A stretch of 64,000 nucleotides of DNA from an uncultured Lachnospiraceae bacterium (GCA_934320845.1 CAKRFU010000011.1:33595-97594), one strand, 5' to 3'. Counted from the stretch's first letter, positions 1 to 9,708 are shown. Notes: generated from the sequence alone by a model not told the origin. Numbers and translations are program-made.

Positions 1-782
1 TGATGACCGAGACAGATTGCAAAAACAGGAATTCCCGAATCAGCAAGTTTCTTTACCTGTGCGATAATGTCAACGCACTCTGCAGGATCTCCCGGTCCGT
101 TTGTTATCATAATTCCGTCAGGTTTTGACGCAATAACTTCATCCGCATCAAAATCACAAGGATAAACTGTTACATTACATCCTCTGTTCAAAAGACATCT
201 TATAATGTTTTTCTTTGTTCCTACATCTATAACTGCAATGTTTTTATCAGCAGCAGCTTTCTCTGAACCGATATCCCCCGGAACATATTTTTCTATTTCA
301 TCACATGAAACTTTTTTTACAACTCCCGTAACAGTATACTCTTTAAGTTTCGGAATAATCTCATCAAGATTATAATTCTCATTTGTCGTTATCATTCCGT
401 TCATTGTACCTTTTTCACGAAGAATTTTTGTCAGTGCTCTTGTATCAATAGAGCTGATACCCGGAATATCATTTTCTTCAAGGAAATGCTGTACAGTATC
501 TTCTGAGCGGAAGTTGCTAGGCATTCTCGCAAGTTCTCTTACTATAAATCCGTCCGGCCAGCCTTTTCTTGATTCCATGTCCTTATAACATACGCCGTAA
601 TTACCGATAAGCGGATATGTCATTGTGACCGCCTGTCCTGCATAACTTGGGTCTGTCAGAACCTCTAAATAACCTGTCATCGATGTATTGAAAACTATCT
701 CTGAAATTATCTCTTTGTCTGCGCCAATACTTTTTCCTTCAAATACTGTTCCATCTTCTAATATAAGAAACGCCTTCTTCAT
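1..782 (-). CDS. carA: Carbamoyl-phosphate synthase small subunit, 3' end outside window
   Basis: Glutaminase subunit that releases ammonia from glutamine for carbamoyl phosphate synthesis, feeding pyrimidines and arginine. Translating from the ATG at 782 gives a start MKKAFLILEDGTVFEG, then the small-subunit signature SNFRSEDT, the class I amidotransferase element ITNGPGDP, and the nucleophile region AICLGHQ at the window edge. The C-terminal catalytic His/Glu and presumably carB lie beyond position 1. The start lies one base past the stop of the ANTAR gene, so translation is probably coupled within a glnA-ANTAR-carA operon. The family call is secure; only completeness is unknown. Confidence 0.95.
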   Translation of the reverse strand, partial: MKKAFLILEDGTVFEGKSIGADKEIISEIVFNTSMTGYLEVLTDPSYAGQAVTMTYPLIGNYGVCYKDMESRKGWPDGFIVRELARMPSNFRSEDTVQHFLEENDIPGISSIDTRALTKILREKGTMNGMITTNENYNLDEIIPKLKEYTVTGVVKKVSCDEIEKYVPGDIGSEKAAADKNIAVIDVGTKKNIIRCLLNRGCNVTVYPCDFDADEVIASKPDGIMITNGPGDPAECVDIIAQVKKLADSGIPVFAICLGH

Positions 783-783
783 A

Positions 784-1344
784 CTAAAGTTCCCATTCCT
801 TTCCATTAAGTTCTAATATCATTTCAGCGGTTTCTACCATATTTGTACCACTGTCCATACTAAGTTTTTGAATATAATGATGTGCTTCATCTTCTGTCAT
901 TTGATTACGTTCCATCAAAAGCTCTTTAGCCGTCGTAATCACTTTTCGGTCATTTTCAGATCTGACTTTCGGTTTTTTCTTCTGTTTCTTCTTCCATCTG
1001 TTGTACTGAACCATCATCATTTCCAGTGTGTTCAGCAAATCCTGTACCTTAAAAGGCATAGCAAGAGAAACGATACCGTCTAAGTCACAATCCGCAAGTT
1101 TTGCAGGAGACGCAAGTAACAGCATGCTAAATCCCTTTGGCAGATAATTATTTATCTCCGAATAATGCATATCCGAAAATTTGTATCCGGAAATAACAAT
1201 ACCCCCATCAAGCTCATTTACTGCACTTACTATTTGTGCTCCACTATCACAAACCATGTTTACATCATAACCATTACGAACAAGAAGCTTTCTTAAGTTT
1301 TTCGCATCGTCCAATTTAGGAAAAGCTATAATTAAATCTGCCAT
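784..1344 (-). CDS. ANTAR-domain RNA-binding antiterminator with degenerate receiver
   Basis: 186 residues. The N-terminal ~110 residues have a CheY-like fold pattern but lack the acidic pair and the phospho-acceptor Asp (SGYKFSDM where the Asp would lie), so it is probably a pseudo-receiver. A basic linker (KKKQKKKPK) leads to an ANTAR domain at ~130-180 with the typical TAKELLMERNQMTEDEAHHY helix. ANTAR proteins bind paired hexaloop RNA hairpins and prevent termination, often in nitrogen genes. It sits directly downstream of glnA and one base before carA, with a strong AGGAGG site. Its RNA target is not evident here, and without a phosphorylatable Asp the input signal is unclear (perhaps contact with glutamine synthetase; inference). 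Confidence 0.88.
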   Translation of the reverse strand: MADLIIAFPKLDDAKNLRKLLVRNGYDVNMVCDSGAQIVSAVNELDGGIVISGYKFSDMHYSEINNYLPKGFSMLLLASPAKLADCDLDGIVSLAMPFKVQDLLNTLEMMMVQYNRWKKKQKKKPKVRSENDRKVITTAKELLMERNQMTEDEAHHYIQKLSMDSGTNMVETAEMILELNGKEWEL

Positions 1345-1383
1345 GCAGAAACCTCCTGTCTGTTACTTTATAAACGATTAGTT

Positions 1384-2697
1384 CTATAAACTGGTCAGAT
1401 ATCTTTTTGTCTCCCAAAGAGTTACCTGTGTGCAGTATTCATTCCATTCCTGATCTTTACTCTTTATCAGATGCTCGGAAATATGTGCACCGACAACCTC
1501 CTGCAGAAAATCATCTTCTTCAAAGAGTTTGACTGCTTCATAAAGTGTCCTTGGAAGAGTTTCACATCTTTTTGCCTCTTTCTCAGATAAGTCATCCATA
1601 CAGACCGGAGGTTCAAGTCCCTCTTTTATTCCTTCTAATCCTGCCGCCAGACATGCCGCGATAACAAGATAGGGATTTGATGCCCCGTCAGGACTTCTAA
1701 GAACTATCCTTGCTCCGTCACTTCCTATGGAAGTAAGTCTTATAAGAGGACTTGAATTGGTAGATGACCATCCCACGGTAACAGGTGCAAGATATCCCGG
1801 TATCAATCTTTTATAAGAGTTAACTATAGGATTATTTATAAGAGACATATTCGCAATATGGCTTAAAATTCCTGCCATAAACTGATATCCCTCTTTGCTT
1901 ACACCAAGGTCATCATTTTCATCATTAAAAACATTTTTTCCATCCTTATATAAAGTAAATGTATAATGTGCCCCGGAACCTTTTGTATCCTTCTTTGGCT
2001 TTGGCATAAACGTAGCATTCACACCATGTCTTTTTGCAACGGTACGAATAACAAGCCTTGAGGTCATAATATTGTCTGCCATGTCGAGTGCATCCGCATA
2101 GCTTAAATCAAGAACATGCTGTGCCGCCTCATCCGAATGATAAGAAGTCTCAACACTTATTCCCATATCCGCAAGATAAAGCACCATATCACGCCTTGCA
2201 TTTTCACCGCCATCAGCAGGCCCAACATCAAAATAGCCGCCCTGTTCACTTGAATGATTGGTCGGCTCTCCATTTTCACCGAGGTCAAAAAGGAAGAACT
2301 CATTCTTGATGGCTACCCTAAATTCGTATCCAAGTTCCTTTGCCTCTGAAATAACTTTCTTTAAAATATATCTGCTGTCACCGTCAAACGGTGTGCCATC
2401 AGGTTTGACAACATCACATAAAAAACGTGCAACCTTGCCGTGCTGTGGACGCCAAGGAAATATAACAAATGTATCTAAATCCGGAACTAAAAATAATTCT
2501 TCATATCCAGTACCACGGAAACCTTCAATAGCTGCACAATCGAACTTATAATGTCCGTCTAAAATCTTGTCAAGCTGATCAATTGTAGTGGCCATGTTCT
2601 TTAAATTTCCGGATATATCTGTAAATTGAAGACGTATAAATTCTATATCTTCATCATCTATCAAATCTAATATATCCTGTCTGGTATATTTTGCCAT
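1384..2697 (-). CDS. glnA: Glutamine synthetase, type I
   Basis: ATP-dependent ligation of ammonium to glutamate; cytoplasmic dodecamer in this family. About 437 residues, the usual length of the short GSI-alpha form of Gram-positives. Visible elements are the N-terminal beta-grasp region, the NEFFLF metal-ligand segment, the GSGAHYTFTLYKDGKN active-site region, the PGYLAPVTVGWS loop and a C-terminal helical end. Two consecutive ATGs (2700, 2697) follow AAGGAGGAAG; the second has the better spacing and was chosen. An exact TTGACA/TATAAT promoter lies just upstream, with paired direct repeats behind it. First gene of glnA-ANTAR-carA. Confidence 0.96.
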   Translation of the reverse strand: MAKYTRQDILDLIDDEDIEFIRLQFTDISGNLKNMATTIDQLDKILDGHYKFDCAAIEGFRGTGYEELFLVPDLDTFVIFPWRPQHGKVARFLCDVVKPDGTPFDGDSRYILKKVISEAKELGYEFRVAIKNEFFLFDLGENGEPTNHSSEQGGYFDVGPADGGENARRDMVLYLADMGISVETSYHSDEAAQHVLDLSYADALDMADNIMTSRLVIRTVAKRHGVNATFMPKPKKDTKGSGAHYTFTLYKDGKNVFNDENDDLGVSKEGYQFMAGILSHIANMSLINNPIVNSYKRLIPGYLAPVTVGWSSTNSSPLIRLTSIGSDGARIVLRSPDGASNPYLVIAACLAAGLEGIKEGLEPPVCMDDLSEKEAKRCETLPRTLYEAVKLFEEDDFLQEVVGAHISEHLIKSKDQEWNEYCTQVTLWETKRYLTSL

Positions 2698-2743
2698 CAT
2701 TCTTCCTCCTTGTATCATTTATATATGTCTACACATTGTTCCT

Positions 2744-2772
2744 ATTATACATAAAAAACGTCAATGTGTCAA
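2744..2772 (-). promoter_or_regulatory. glnA sigma-A type promoter
   Basis: On the minus strand TTGACA (2772-2767), a 17-bp spacer and TATAAT (2749-2744): full consensus. The start should fall near 2737, leaving a leader of only ~40 nt before glnA, so a riboswitch in the leader is unlikely and control is more likely at the promoter. Confidence 0.85.
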
Positions 2773-2789
2773 AGCAATTTGCAATTATT

Positions 2790-2821
2790 TTTATTCATTT
2801 TTCAGTTATATTTATTCATTT
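2790..2821. promoter_or_regulatory. Paired direct repeats upstream of glnA promoter
   Basis: TTTATTCATTT occurs twice (2790-2800 and 2811-2821), offset by 21 bp, two helical turns, just upstream of the glnA -35 box. The geometry fits a dimeric regulator bound to one DNA face. In AT-rich DNA the sequence alone is weak, so this is a candidate site only. Confidence 0.4.
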
Positions 2822-2882
2822 ATATTTTACACAAATACAGCCTCGTTTTTTTAATATCATAACTAACCGTATAAATCCAAAT

Positions 2883-2919
2883 AAACAGGAGTACCGGCTG
2901 TTATGCGGCACCCCTGTTT
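2883..2919 (-). terminator. Terminator of gltB-gltD
   Basis: Arms 2883-2896 and 2906-2919 form a 14-bp stem with two G-U pairs and a 9-nt loop on the minus strand, ~45 nt past the gltD stop. It is followed by TTTATTT, a moderate U-tract. Confidence 0.7.
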
Positions 2920-2962
2920 CAATAAATTATATTTATATTACAATATTTTTATGGCAATTTTT

Positions 2963-4444
2963 TTATGCAAGATTTGTGTAACCCATAAGGAACTCATCTA
3001 CCTCTTTCGCTACATGTCGTCCCTCATTTATTCCCCATACTACAAGCGACTGGCCTCGATGCATATCTCCCGCCGTAAATACCCTATCTACTGACGTTTT
3101 ATAGCTACCATCAGCTGTCTCAACATTTGTACGGGCATTTAATTTTACTCCAAACGCTTTTGCAACATACTCCTGAGTTCCAAGAAAACCTGCTGCGATA
3201 AGCACATAGTCTGCCGGTATCTCAAACTCACTTCCCGGTATTTCGACCATATTTAATCTGCCTGTCTTTGCATCTTTCTTTGGTTCAAGTTTTACAAGTT
3301 TAACTTTCTTTAATTTACCGCTTTTATCAGCAATGAACTCTTTTACTGTTGCCTGATAAATTCTCGGGTCTTTTCCAAATACCGCAATTGCTTCTTCCTG
3401 ACCATAATCAGTCTTGCAGACACGCGGCCATTCAGGCCACGGATTGTTCGCTGCTCTCTCATCCGGAAGTTTAGGCATCATCTCTATCTGTACTACTGAT
3501 TTTGCGCCCTGTCTTACTGCTGTACCAACGCAGTCATTACCTGTATCACCTCCACCGATAACAACTACATTTTTTCCTTTAGTGTCTACCCATCCGTCTT
3601 TTTTGCCGGTAAGTACATGTTTTGTAGAACGTGTAAGAAAATCAACTGCAAAATAAATTCCGTCGGCTTCACGTCCCGTTGCTTTAATATCTCTTGGATT
3701 TGATGCTCCGCATGCAAGAATAACACTGTCATAGTCTTTAACGATGTCTTCTGCCTTTACATTCTTTCCAACATCCGCATTTACTACAAACTTAACGCCC
3801 TCTTCTTCCATGACTTTCTGTTTTCTGTCGATAACCCATTTTTCAAGCTTCATATTAGGAATACCATACATGAGAAGTCCGCCAATGTGGTCGTTTCTCT
3901 CAAACACAGTCACATCATGACCTCTTCTGTTAAGCTGGTCTGCTGCCGCAAGTCCTGAAGGACCTGAACCGATAACAGCCACTTTTTTTCCTGTACGGAC
4001 TTTAGGTTTTCTTGCCTCCATAAGTCCGTTAGCATAGCCGTACTCAACAATGGCATTTTCATTTGCCTTACATGTTACCGGCGAATCATTGAGTCCGCAT
4101 GTGCAGGCAGCTTCACAAAGTGCCGGACAAACTCTCGAAGTAAACTCCGGAAAGTTGTTTGTCTGGCGAAGCATCTGGAGTGCCTCCTTCATGCATCCGT
4201 GATAAAGAAGGTCATTCCACTCAGGCACAAGATTATTCAAAGGACAACCTGATGCCATTCCGTTTATCATCATACCTGACTGACAGAACGGAACACCACA
4301 GTTCATACATCTTGAAGCCTGCTCTTTTCTATCTTTATCACTCATAGGTGTGTGAAATTCATTAAAGTTCTTTATTCTCTCTAAAGGCTCTACTGCCTTG
4401 TTATTTTTTCTCTCATATTCAAGAAATCCGGTTGGTTTGCCCAT
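2963..4444 (-). CDS. gltD: Glutamate synthase small (beta) subunit
   Basis: Flavoprotein that passes electrons from NAD(P)H to the large subunit through FAD and Fe-S clusters. 493 residues. N-terminal cysteine segments ([22 protein letters not shown], then [12 protein letters not shown]) bind 4Fe-4S clusters. The FAD Rossmann motif [13 protein letters not shown] is followed by a second dinucleotide site ([12 protein letters not shown]) and the C-terminal FAD segment [22 protein letters not shown]. The start at 4444 was chosen because AAGGAGG precedes it; an upstream in-frame ATG at 4474 has no ribosome site. It follows gltB by 85 nt and the pair shares the terminator at 2883-2919. NfnB at 60128 is a paralog. 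Confidence 0.95.
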   Translation of the reverse strand: MGKPTGFLEYERKNNKAVEPLERIKNFNEFHTPMSDKDRKEQASRCMNCGVPFCQSGMMINGMASGCPLNNLVPEWNDLLYHGCMKEALQMLRQTNNFPEFTSRVCPALCEAACTCGLNDSPVTCKANENAIVEYGYANGLMEARKPKVRTGKKVAVIGSGPSGLAAADQLNRRGHDVTVFERNDHIGGLLMYGIPNMKLEKWVIDRKQKVMEEEGVKFVVNADVGKNVKAEDIVKDYDSVILACGASNPRDIKATGREADGIYFAVDFLTRSTKHVLTGKKDGWVDTKGKNVVVIGGGDTGNDCVGTAVRQGAKSVVQIEMMPKLPDERAANNPWPEWPRVCKTDYGQEEAIAVFGKDPRIYQATVKEFIADKSGKLKKVKLVKLEPKKDAKTGRLNMVEIPGSEFEIPADYVLIAAGFLGTQEYVAKAFGVKLNARTNVETADGSYKTSVDRVFTAGDMHRGQSLVVWGINEGRHVAKEVDEFLMGYTNLA

Positions 4445-4529
4445 AATTATCCTCCTTATCCTGTCACTCAACATTCCCGCACAGCCTGACCGGATGTCAG
4501 GCCTGCGTATAAACAGTATCTCTTATCGA

Positions 4530-7500
4530 TTATGCCTGATTTTTGTGTGCATAAAATGCTTCTATCTGTGCCTGCTCGTAGCTTAAACCTCTCTCTTCCA
4601 TCTGAGCAATAAGCTGAAGCATCTTGCTGTAATCATAAGAAATGATTTTCTTAAATTTAGGAAGATAATCGCTAAAGTTTTCAAGGATATTCTTTCCTTT
4701 TTCTGAATTTGTAGCTTCAACATGCTCCTCTATGATTTTCTTTAACTCAAGTACATCATATTTGTCAGTAACAGGCTGTGATGATACAAGTTCTTTGTTA
4801 AGTTTAAGGTATAAATCACTGTTTTCATCAAGTACATACGCAACACCGCCACTCATACCTGCTGCAAAGTTCTTTCCTGTAGGTCCAAGTATTACTACAC
4901 GTCCACCTGTCATGTATTCACATCCGTGGTCTCCGACACCTTCAACAACTGCTGTAGCACCTGAGTTACGAACACAGAAACGCTCACCCGCAATACCGTT
5001 TATAAATGCCTTACCGCTTGTAGCACCGTACAGTGCAACGTTACCGATAATTATATTATCTTCAGCCTTGAATTTAGAACCGGCCTGAGGGTATACAACA
5101 ATCTTTCCGCCTGAAAGACCTTTTCCAAGATAATCGTTTGAATCGCCGACAAGTTCAAGTTTAAGTCCCTTTGGAATAAATGCTCCAAAGCTCTGTCCGC
5201 CACTTCCGTGACACTCAACTGTAATCGTGTCCTCCTCAAGCGTATCACTGAATTTCTTTGTAATCTCAGAACCAAGTATTGTACCAAATGTACGGTTTAT
5301 ATTTGTAACATCTACAGTAACTTTAGCAGGCTCACCTGTCTGAAGTGACTTTTTAAGTTTAGGAAGTAAAACTTTCTCATCTATTGTCTTTTCAAGTTCA
5401 AAGTTAAATACATTCTTTGGATTGAATTTGTTTTCTTTTCTCTCACCGGCAAATGATGAATCAATTATCTCATTAAAGTTGATATGATGTTCCTTAACCT
5501 TAGGGTCATCCTTCACTTTGAGAAGGTCTGTACGTCCGATAAGGTCATCGACTTTCTTAATTCCAAGTAAAGCCATGTACTCACGAAGTTCCTGTGCAAT
5601 AAACTTCATAAAGTTCTCAACATATTCAGGCTTTCCTTTAAATCTCTTTCTGAGTTCAGGATTCTGTGTTGCAACACCTACAGGACATGTATCAAGGTTA
5701 CATACACGCATCATTACACAACCCATTGTTACAAGCGGTGCTGTTGCAAAACCATATTCCTCTGCTCCGAGAAGTGCAGCCACAAGTACATCACGGCCAG
5801 TCATAAGTTTACCGTCTGTCTCAATGCGGACACGCGAACGAAGTCCGTTCATTATAAGTGTCTGGTGTGTTTCTGCAAGACCGAGTTCCCAAGGAAGTCC
5901 TGCATTGTAGATTGAGCTTCTAGGTGCTGCTCCTGTACCTCCGTCATATCCTGAAATAAGAATAACTGCTGCTCCTGCTTTTGCAACACCTGCTGCTACC
6001 GTTCCTACTCCTGCTTCTGAAACAAGCTTAACTGATATTCTTGCATCTTTATTACTATTCTTAAGGTCGTAGATAAGCTGTGCCAAATCTTCGATAGAAT
6101 AGATGTCATGATGTGGTGGAGGTGAGATAAGACTTACACCCGGTGTTGAATGTCTTGTTTTGGCTACCCAAGGATAAACCTTTCCGCCTGGAAGATGTCC
6201 GCCTTCACCAGGCTTAGCTCCCTGTGCCATTTTAATCTGAATTTCTTTTGCACTGACAAGATAACGTGATGTAACACCAAAACGTCCTGATGCAACCTGT
6301 TTGATTGCTGAACATCTGTCCTCCGGCTGTCCTGCTGTAAGAAGTCTGTCAAGACTTTCACCACCCTCACCACTGTTTGATTTACCGTGAAGGTGATTCA
6401 TTGCAATGGCAAGTGTCTCATGTGCTTCCTGAGAAATTGAACCATATGACATAGCTCCTGTCTTAAATCTCTTAACTATCTCGTCAACGCTCTCAACCTC
6501 ATCAATTGAAATTCCTTTTTTAGGATAATTGAAATCAAGCATGCTTCTAAGTGTTACATTATGCTCTTTTTCATCTATGCATTTTGAATACTGTTTAAAC
6601 AGTTCATAACTTCCTGTCCATGCAGCCTGCTGTAAAAGATGGATTGTCTCAGGATTATATAAATGTTCCTCTTTGTGTCCTCTTTCTTTATGCTGGCCAC
6701 GGCTTTCAAGGTTCATATCCGTCTCAAGTCCGAGTGGATCAAATGCTGCTGAATGAAGGGCATCAACCTGTTTTTCAATATCCTCAAGTGTAATATCTCC
6801 TGCACAGCATACTGTATCAGTAAAGTATTTCTCAATAACATCCTCTGATATACCAATTGCCTCAAAAATTTTTGAACCCTGATATGACTGAATTGTAGAA
6901 ATACCCATTTTAGAAGTAATCTTTACAATTCCGTGAAGAACTGCCGAATCATAATCATCAACTGCTGCATAATAGTCTTTATCAAGAAGATTCTGGTCAA
7001 TAAGTTCTTTTATTGTGCTATGTGCAAGATAAGGATTTATCGCACATGCTCCATATCCTAAGATTGTCGCAAAGTGATGTACTTCTCTTGGTTCTGCCGA
7101 TTCAAGAATCATTGCCACGCTTGTTCTCTTCTTTGTAGTTACAAGATGCTGCTGCATTGAAGCAACTGCAAGAAGTGACGGAATAGCTACATGGTTTTCA
7201 TCAACTCCCCTGTCAGTAAGAATAAGGATATTAGCACCCTCCTTGTAAGCTCTGTCAGCTTCAAGGCACATACGGTCAAGTGCTTTTTTAAGTGATGTAT
7301 TCTTATAATAAGTAATAGGAATATCTACACACTTAAATCCCTCTTTATCCATATATTTAATCTTCATAAGGTCTGTATCCGTAAGAATAGGATTGCGGAT
7401 TTTAAGCACCTTACAGTTATCTGCTTTTTCTTCAAGAAGGTTTCCGTCCTCACCGATATAAACGCTTGTTGATGTTACGATTTCTTCTCTTATTGCATCG

Positions 7501-9119
7501 ATAGGCGGGTTTGTAACCTGCGCAAAAAGCTGTTTGAAGTAGTTGAACAAAGGCTGAGGCTTATCTGAAAGCATAGGAAGCGGTGTGTCAGTACCCATTG
7601 AAGCAATAGGCTCTGCACCTTTCTGTGCCATCGGAAGAATTGACTCTTTGTAATCCTCGTAAGTATATCCAAATGCTTTCTGAAGTCTTGCTCTTTCTTC
7701 GTCTGTAAATTCCTCAACCTTTTTATTAGGAATACGAAGTTCCTTCAATGTAACAAGATTGCTGTTAAGCCACTCACCATAAGGCTGGCGTGATGCATAT
7801 TTTTCTTTTAGAACCTCGTCATCGATAAGCTCACCCTTAACCGTATCAACAAGAAGCATACGTCCCGGTCTCAATCTGTCTTTCTTGACAATCTTTTCAG
7901 GTGGAATATCAAAAACACCTACTTCCGATGAAAGAATGAGCTGGTCATCAGTTGTAATGTAATAACGTGAAGGACGAAGACCGTTTCTGTCAAGAACAGC
8001 TCCCATAATGTCTCCATCAGAGAAAAGGATTGAAGCCGGTCCATCCCAAGGCTCCATCATTGTTGCATAATACTGATAGAAGTCTCTCTTTTTCTGGCTT
8101 ACGCTCATATCGTGTTCCCAAGGTTCAGGTATAGTAATCATGACAGCAAGCGGAAGTTCCATACCACTCATTACAAGAAATTCAAGTGTATTATCAAGTC
8201 TTGCCGAATCCGAACCATTTGGATTTACAACCGGAAGGACCTTGTGGAAATCGTTTGCAAGAAGCGATGTCTCCATTGTCTCCTCACGCGCAAGCATCTT
8301 ATCCGCATTACCTACAATAGTGTTAATCTCACCATTGTGAACAATAAATCTGTTTGGATGTGCTCTCATCCAGCTTGGATTTGTGTTTGTACTAAATCTT
8401 GAATGCACTGTTGCGATAGCAGATACATAATCAGGATCCTGAAGGTCTTTGAAGAAAAGACGAAGCTGTCCAACAAGGAACATACCCTTATAAACTATTG
8501 TACGGCTTGAAAATGAGACAACGTATGTATCATCATTACTCTGCTCAAACACACGGCGTGCAACATACAGTTTGCGGTCAAAATCAAGTCCTTTTTCAAC
8601 ATCCTCAGGTCTTTTAACAAATGCCTGCATAATACATGGCATGCACTCAAGTGCTTTATGTCCTAATATGTCAGGTTCAGTCGGAACTTTTCTCCATCCA
8701 AGAAGCTCAAGTCCCTCTTTTTCAATAATGACTTCAAACATTTTCTTAGCACGGTTTCTTTTAAGTTCATCCTGCGGGAAGAAAAACATTCCAATACCGT
8801 AATCTCTCTCTTCTCCAATTTCAAAACCGAGTGGTTTAACTGCTTTTTTGAAAAATTTATGTGATATCTGTAAAAGAATCCCAACACCATCACCGGTCTT
8901 ACCTTCTGCATCTTTACCGGCACGATGCTCTAATTTTTCAACAATATCAAGAGCTCCCGAAACAGTATCATGTGTTTTATTTCCCTTAATATTTACAATA
9001 GAACCAATACCACAGTTATCATGTTCGTAACGAGGATCGTAAAGCCCTCTCTTTTCATGGTCAATAACTTTTGAGGCTTTTGCTAAAACCCTGCTGTTAC
9101 AAGTTTCAGTATTTGTCAT
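4530..9119 (-). CDS. gltB: Glutamate synthase large (alpha) subunit
   Basis: Converts glutamine and 2-oxoglutarate to two glutamates. About 1529 residues, normal for the family. The N-terminal glutaminase begins at Cys36 (HDNCGIG), implying cleavage of a 35-residue propeptide. Central and FMN-binding synthase domains follow, with the GGTGAAP loop, the [3Fe-4S] ligands in CVMMRVCNLDTC, and a C-terminal GXGXG beta-helix domain (GHGSGGQSFGAF onward). Tandem ATGs (9122, 9119) follow GGAGG; either could be used. Expression is probably controlled by a ~290-nt leader with an intrinsic-terminator-like structure (9205-9396) driven by the promoter at 9415-9443. Confidence 0.97.
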   Translation of the reverse strand: MTNTETCNSRVLAKASKVIDHEKRGLYDPRYEHDNCGIGSIVNIKGNKTHDTVSGALDIVEKLEHRAGKDAEGKTGDGVGILLQISHKFFKKAVKPLGFEIGEERDYGIGMFFFPQDELKRNRAKKMFEVIIEKEGLELLGWRKVPTEPDILGHKALECMPCIMQAFVKRPEDVEKGLDFDRKLYVARRVFEQSNDDTYVVSFSSRTIVYKGMFLVGQLRLFFKDLQDPDYVSAIATVHSRFSTNTNPSWMRAHPNRFIVHNGEINTIVGNADKMLAREETMETSLLANDFHKVLPVVNPNGSDSARLDNTLEFLVMSGMELPLAVMITIPEPWEHDMSVSQKKRDFYQYYATMMEPWDGPASILFSDGDIMGAVLDRNGLRPSRYYITTDDQLILSSEVGVFDIPPEKIVKKDRLRPGRMLLVDTVKGELIDDEVLKEKYASRQPYGEWLNSNLVTLKELRIPNKKVEEFTDEERARLQKAFGYTYEDYKESILPMAQKGAEPIASMGTDTPLPMLSDKPQPLFNYFKQLFAQVTNPPIDAIREEIVTSTSVYIGEDGNLLEEKADNCKVLKIRNPILTDTDLMKIKYMDKEGFKCVDIPITYYKNTSLKKALDRMCLEADRAYKEGANILILTDRGVDENHVAIPSLLAVASMQQHLVTTKKRTSVAMILESAEPREVHHFATILGYGACAINPYLAHSTIKELIDQNLLDKDYYAAVDDYDSAVLHGIVKITSKMGISTIQSYQGSKIFEAIGISEDVIEKYFTDTVCCAGDITLEDIEKQVDALHSAAFDPLGLETDMNLESRGQHKERGHKEEHLYNPETIHLLQQAAWTGSYELFKQYSKCIDEKEHNVTLRSMLDFNYPKKGISIDEVESVDEIVKRFKTGAMSYGSISQEAHETLAIAMNHLHGKSNSGEGGESLDRLLTAGQPEDRCSAIKQVASGRFGVTSRYLVSAKEIQIKMAQGAKPGEGGHLPGGKVYPWVAKTRHSTPGVSLISPPPHHDIYSIEDLAQLIYDLKNSNKDARISVKLVSEAGVGTVAAGVAKAGAAVILISGYDGGTGAAPRSSIYNAGLPWELGLAETHQTLIMNGLRSRVRIETDGKLMTGRDVLVAALLGAEEYGFATAPLVTMGCVMMRVCNLDTCPVGVATQNPELRKRFKGKPEYVENFMKFIAQELREYMALLGIKKVDDLIGRTDLLKVKDDPKVKEHHINFNEIIDSSFAGERKENKFNPKNVFNFELEKTIDEKVLLPKLKKSLQTGEPAKVTVDVTNINRTFGTILGSEITKKFSDTLEEDTITVECHGSGGQSFGAFIPKGLKLELVGDSNDYLGKGLSGGKIVVYPQAGSKFKAEDNIIIGNVALYGATSGKAFINGIAGERFCVRNSGATAVVEGVGDHGCEYMTGGRVVILGPTGKNFAAGMSGGVAYVLDENSDLYLKLNKELVSSQPVTDKYDVLELKKIIEEHVEATNSEKGKNILENFSDYLPKFKKIISYDYSKMLQLIAQMEERGLSYEQAQIEAFYAHKNQA

Positions 9120-9204
9120 CATTTCTACCTCCATATCAATATTCTACAACTTTGTGTTTTTCTTTAAATACTCTTTGGATATATTTGATTTACATATAGT
9201 AAAC

Positions 9205-9396
9205 AAAAAGAGGCTCAGCAAATAACAGAAAACACTTTTTTACATAGCAACTCCTATATAATACACATGCATATATATTAAAAACAAATATACTCTACAC
9301 ATATATCATATATAGAAGAAACTTTCTCAGAAAACAGATGCTGTATATACATCTGTCTGCTGATAAATGTTTTCTCATCATTTGCTGAACCCCTTT
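9205..9396 (-). promoter_or_regulatory. Putative transcription attenuator in gltB leader
   Basis: On the minus strand 9396-9380 (AAAGGGGTTCAGCAAAT) pairs with 9223-9207 along all 17 positions, two of them G-U, and is followed by CTCTTTTTG: terminator-like. An 8-bp stem (AGAAAACA with TGTTTTCT) continues inside after a short internal loop, and the enclosed ~130 nt contains another stable hairpin (AGACAGATG with CATCTGTTT). The structure lies between a good promoter and gltB. I do not recognise it as the known glutamine riboswitch or a T-box; the ligand or trigger is unknown. Confidence 0.55.
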
Positions 9397-9414
9397 GTTC
9401 ATCAAACTGGTTTG

Positions 9415-9443
9415 ATTATATATTTTTTTGATAAAAAAAGCAA
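9415..9443 (-). promoter_or_regulatory. gltB promoter
   Basis: Minus strand TTGCTT (9443-9438), 17-bp spacer, TATAAT (9420-9415). It places the transcript start near 9408, just before the 5' arm of the attenuator stem. Confidence 0.7.
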
Positions 9444-9641
9444 TATTATTTAGTCAATTTGTGTTTTTTACTAATAAAATTAAGTGAAATTGATTTTAAG
9501 TTTATTTTCTTCACTTTATCAAACTTACATTCTAAAGATGGTATTGATAAAATTTATTTTTTTAAGAGTTTTTTTCTCTTATAACACCCACATACATCAA
9601 TGTCACACAATCTGCTAAAAATGCAATATACAAATTTTTAT

Positions 9642-9670
9642 TTGCTTTTATTCTCCACTCGTCATACAAT
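9642..9670 (+). promoter_or_regulatory. Promoter of the two-component/ABC locus
   Basis: TTGCTT (9642-9647), 17-bp spacer, TACAAT (9665-9670), 39 bp before the response-regulator start. It is divergent from the gltB promoter. The DNA between the two promoters (9444-9641) is AT-rich and shows no gene. Confidence 0.6.
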
Positions 9671-9708
9671 TATCAGGAACAATAACTATAGAAACGGGGA
9701 CTATCTAA

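Noticed and set aside
5518..5910. 130-codon plus-strand frame within gltB
   Set aside because: Complement shadow of a strongly conserved gltB region, no ribosome site.
9205..9396. Known glutamine riboswitch (glnA motif) in the gltB leader
   Set aside because: The conserved core of that motif is absent; only an unclassified attenuator-like fold is supported.
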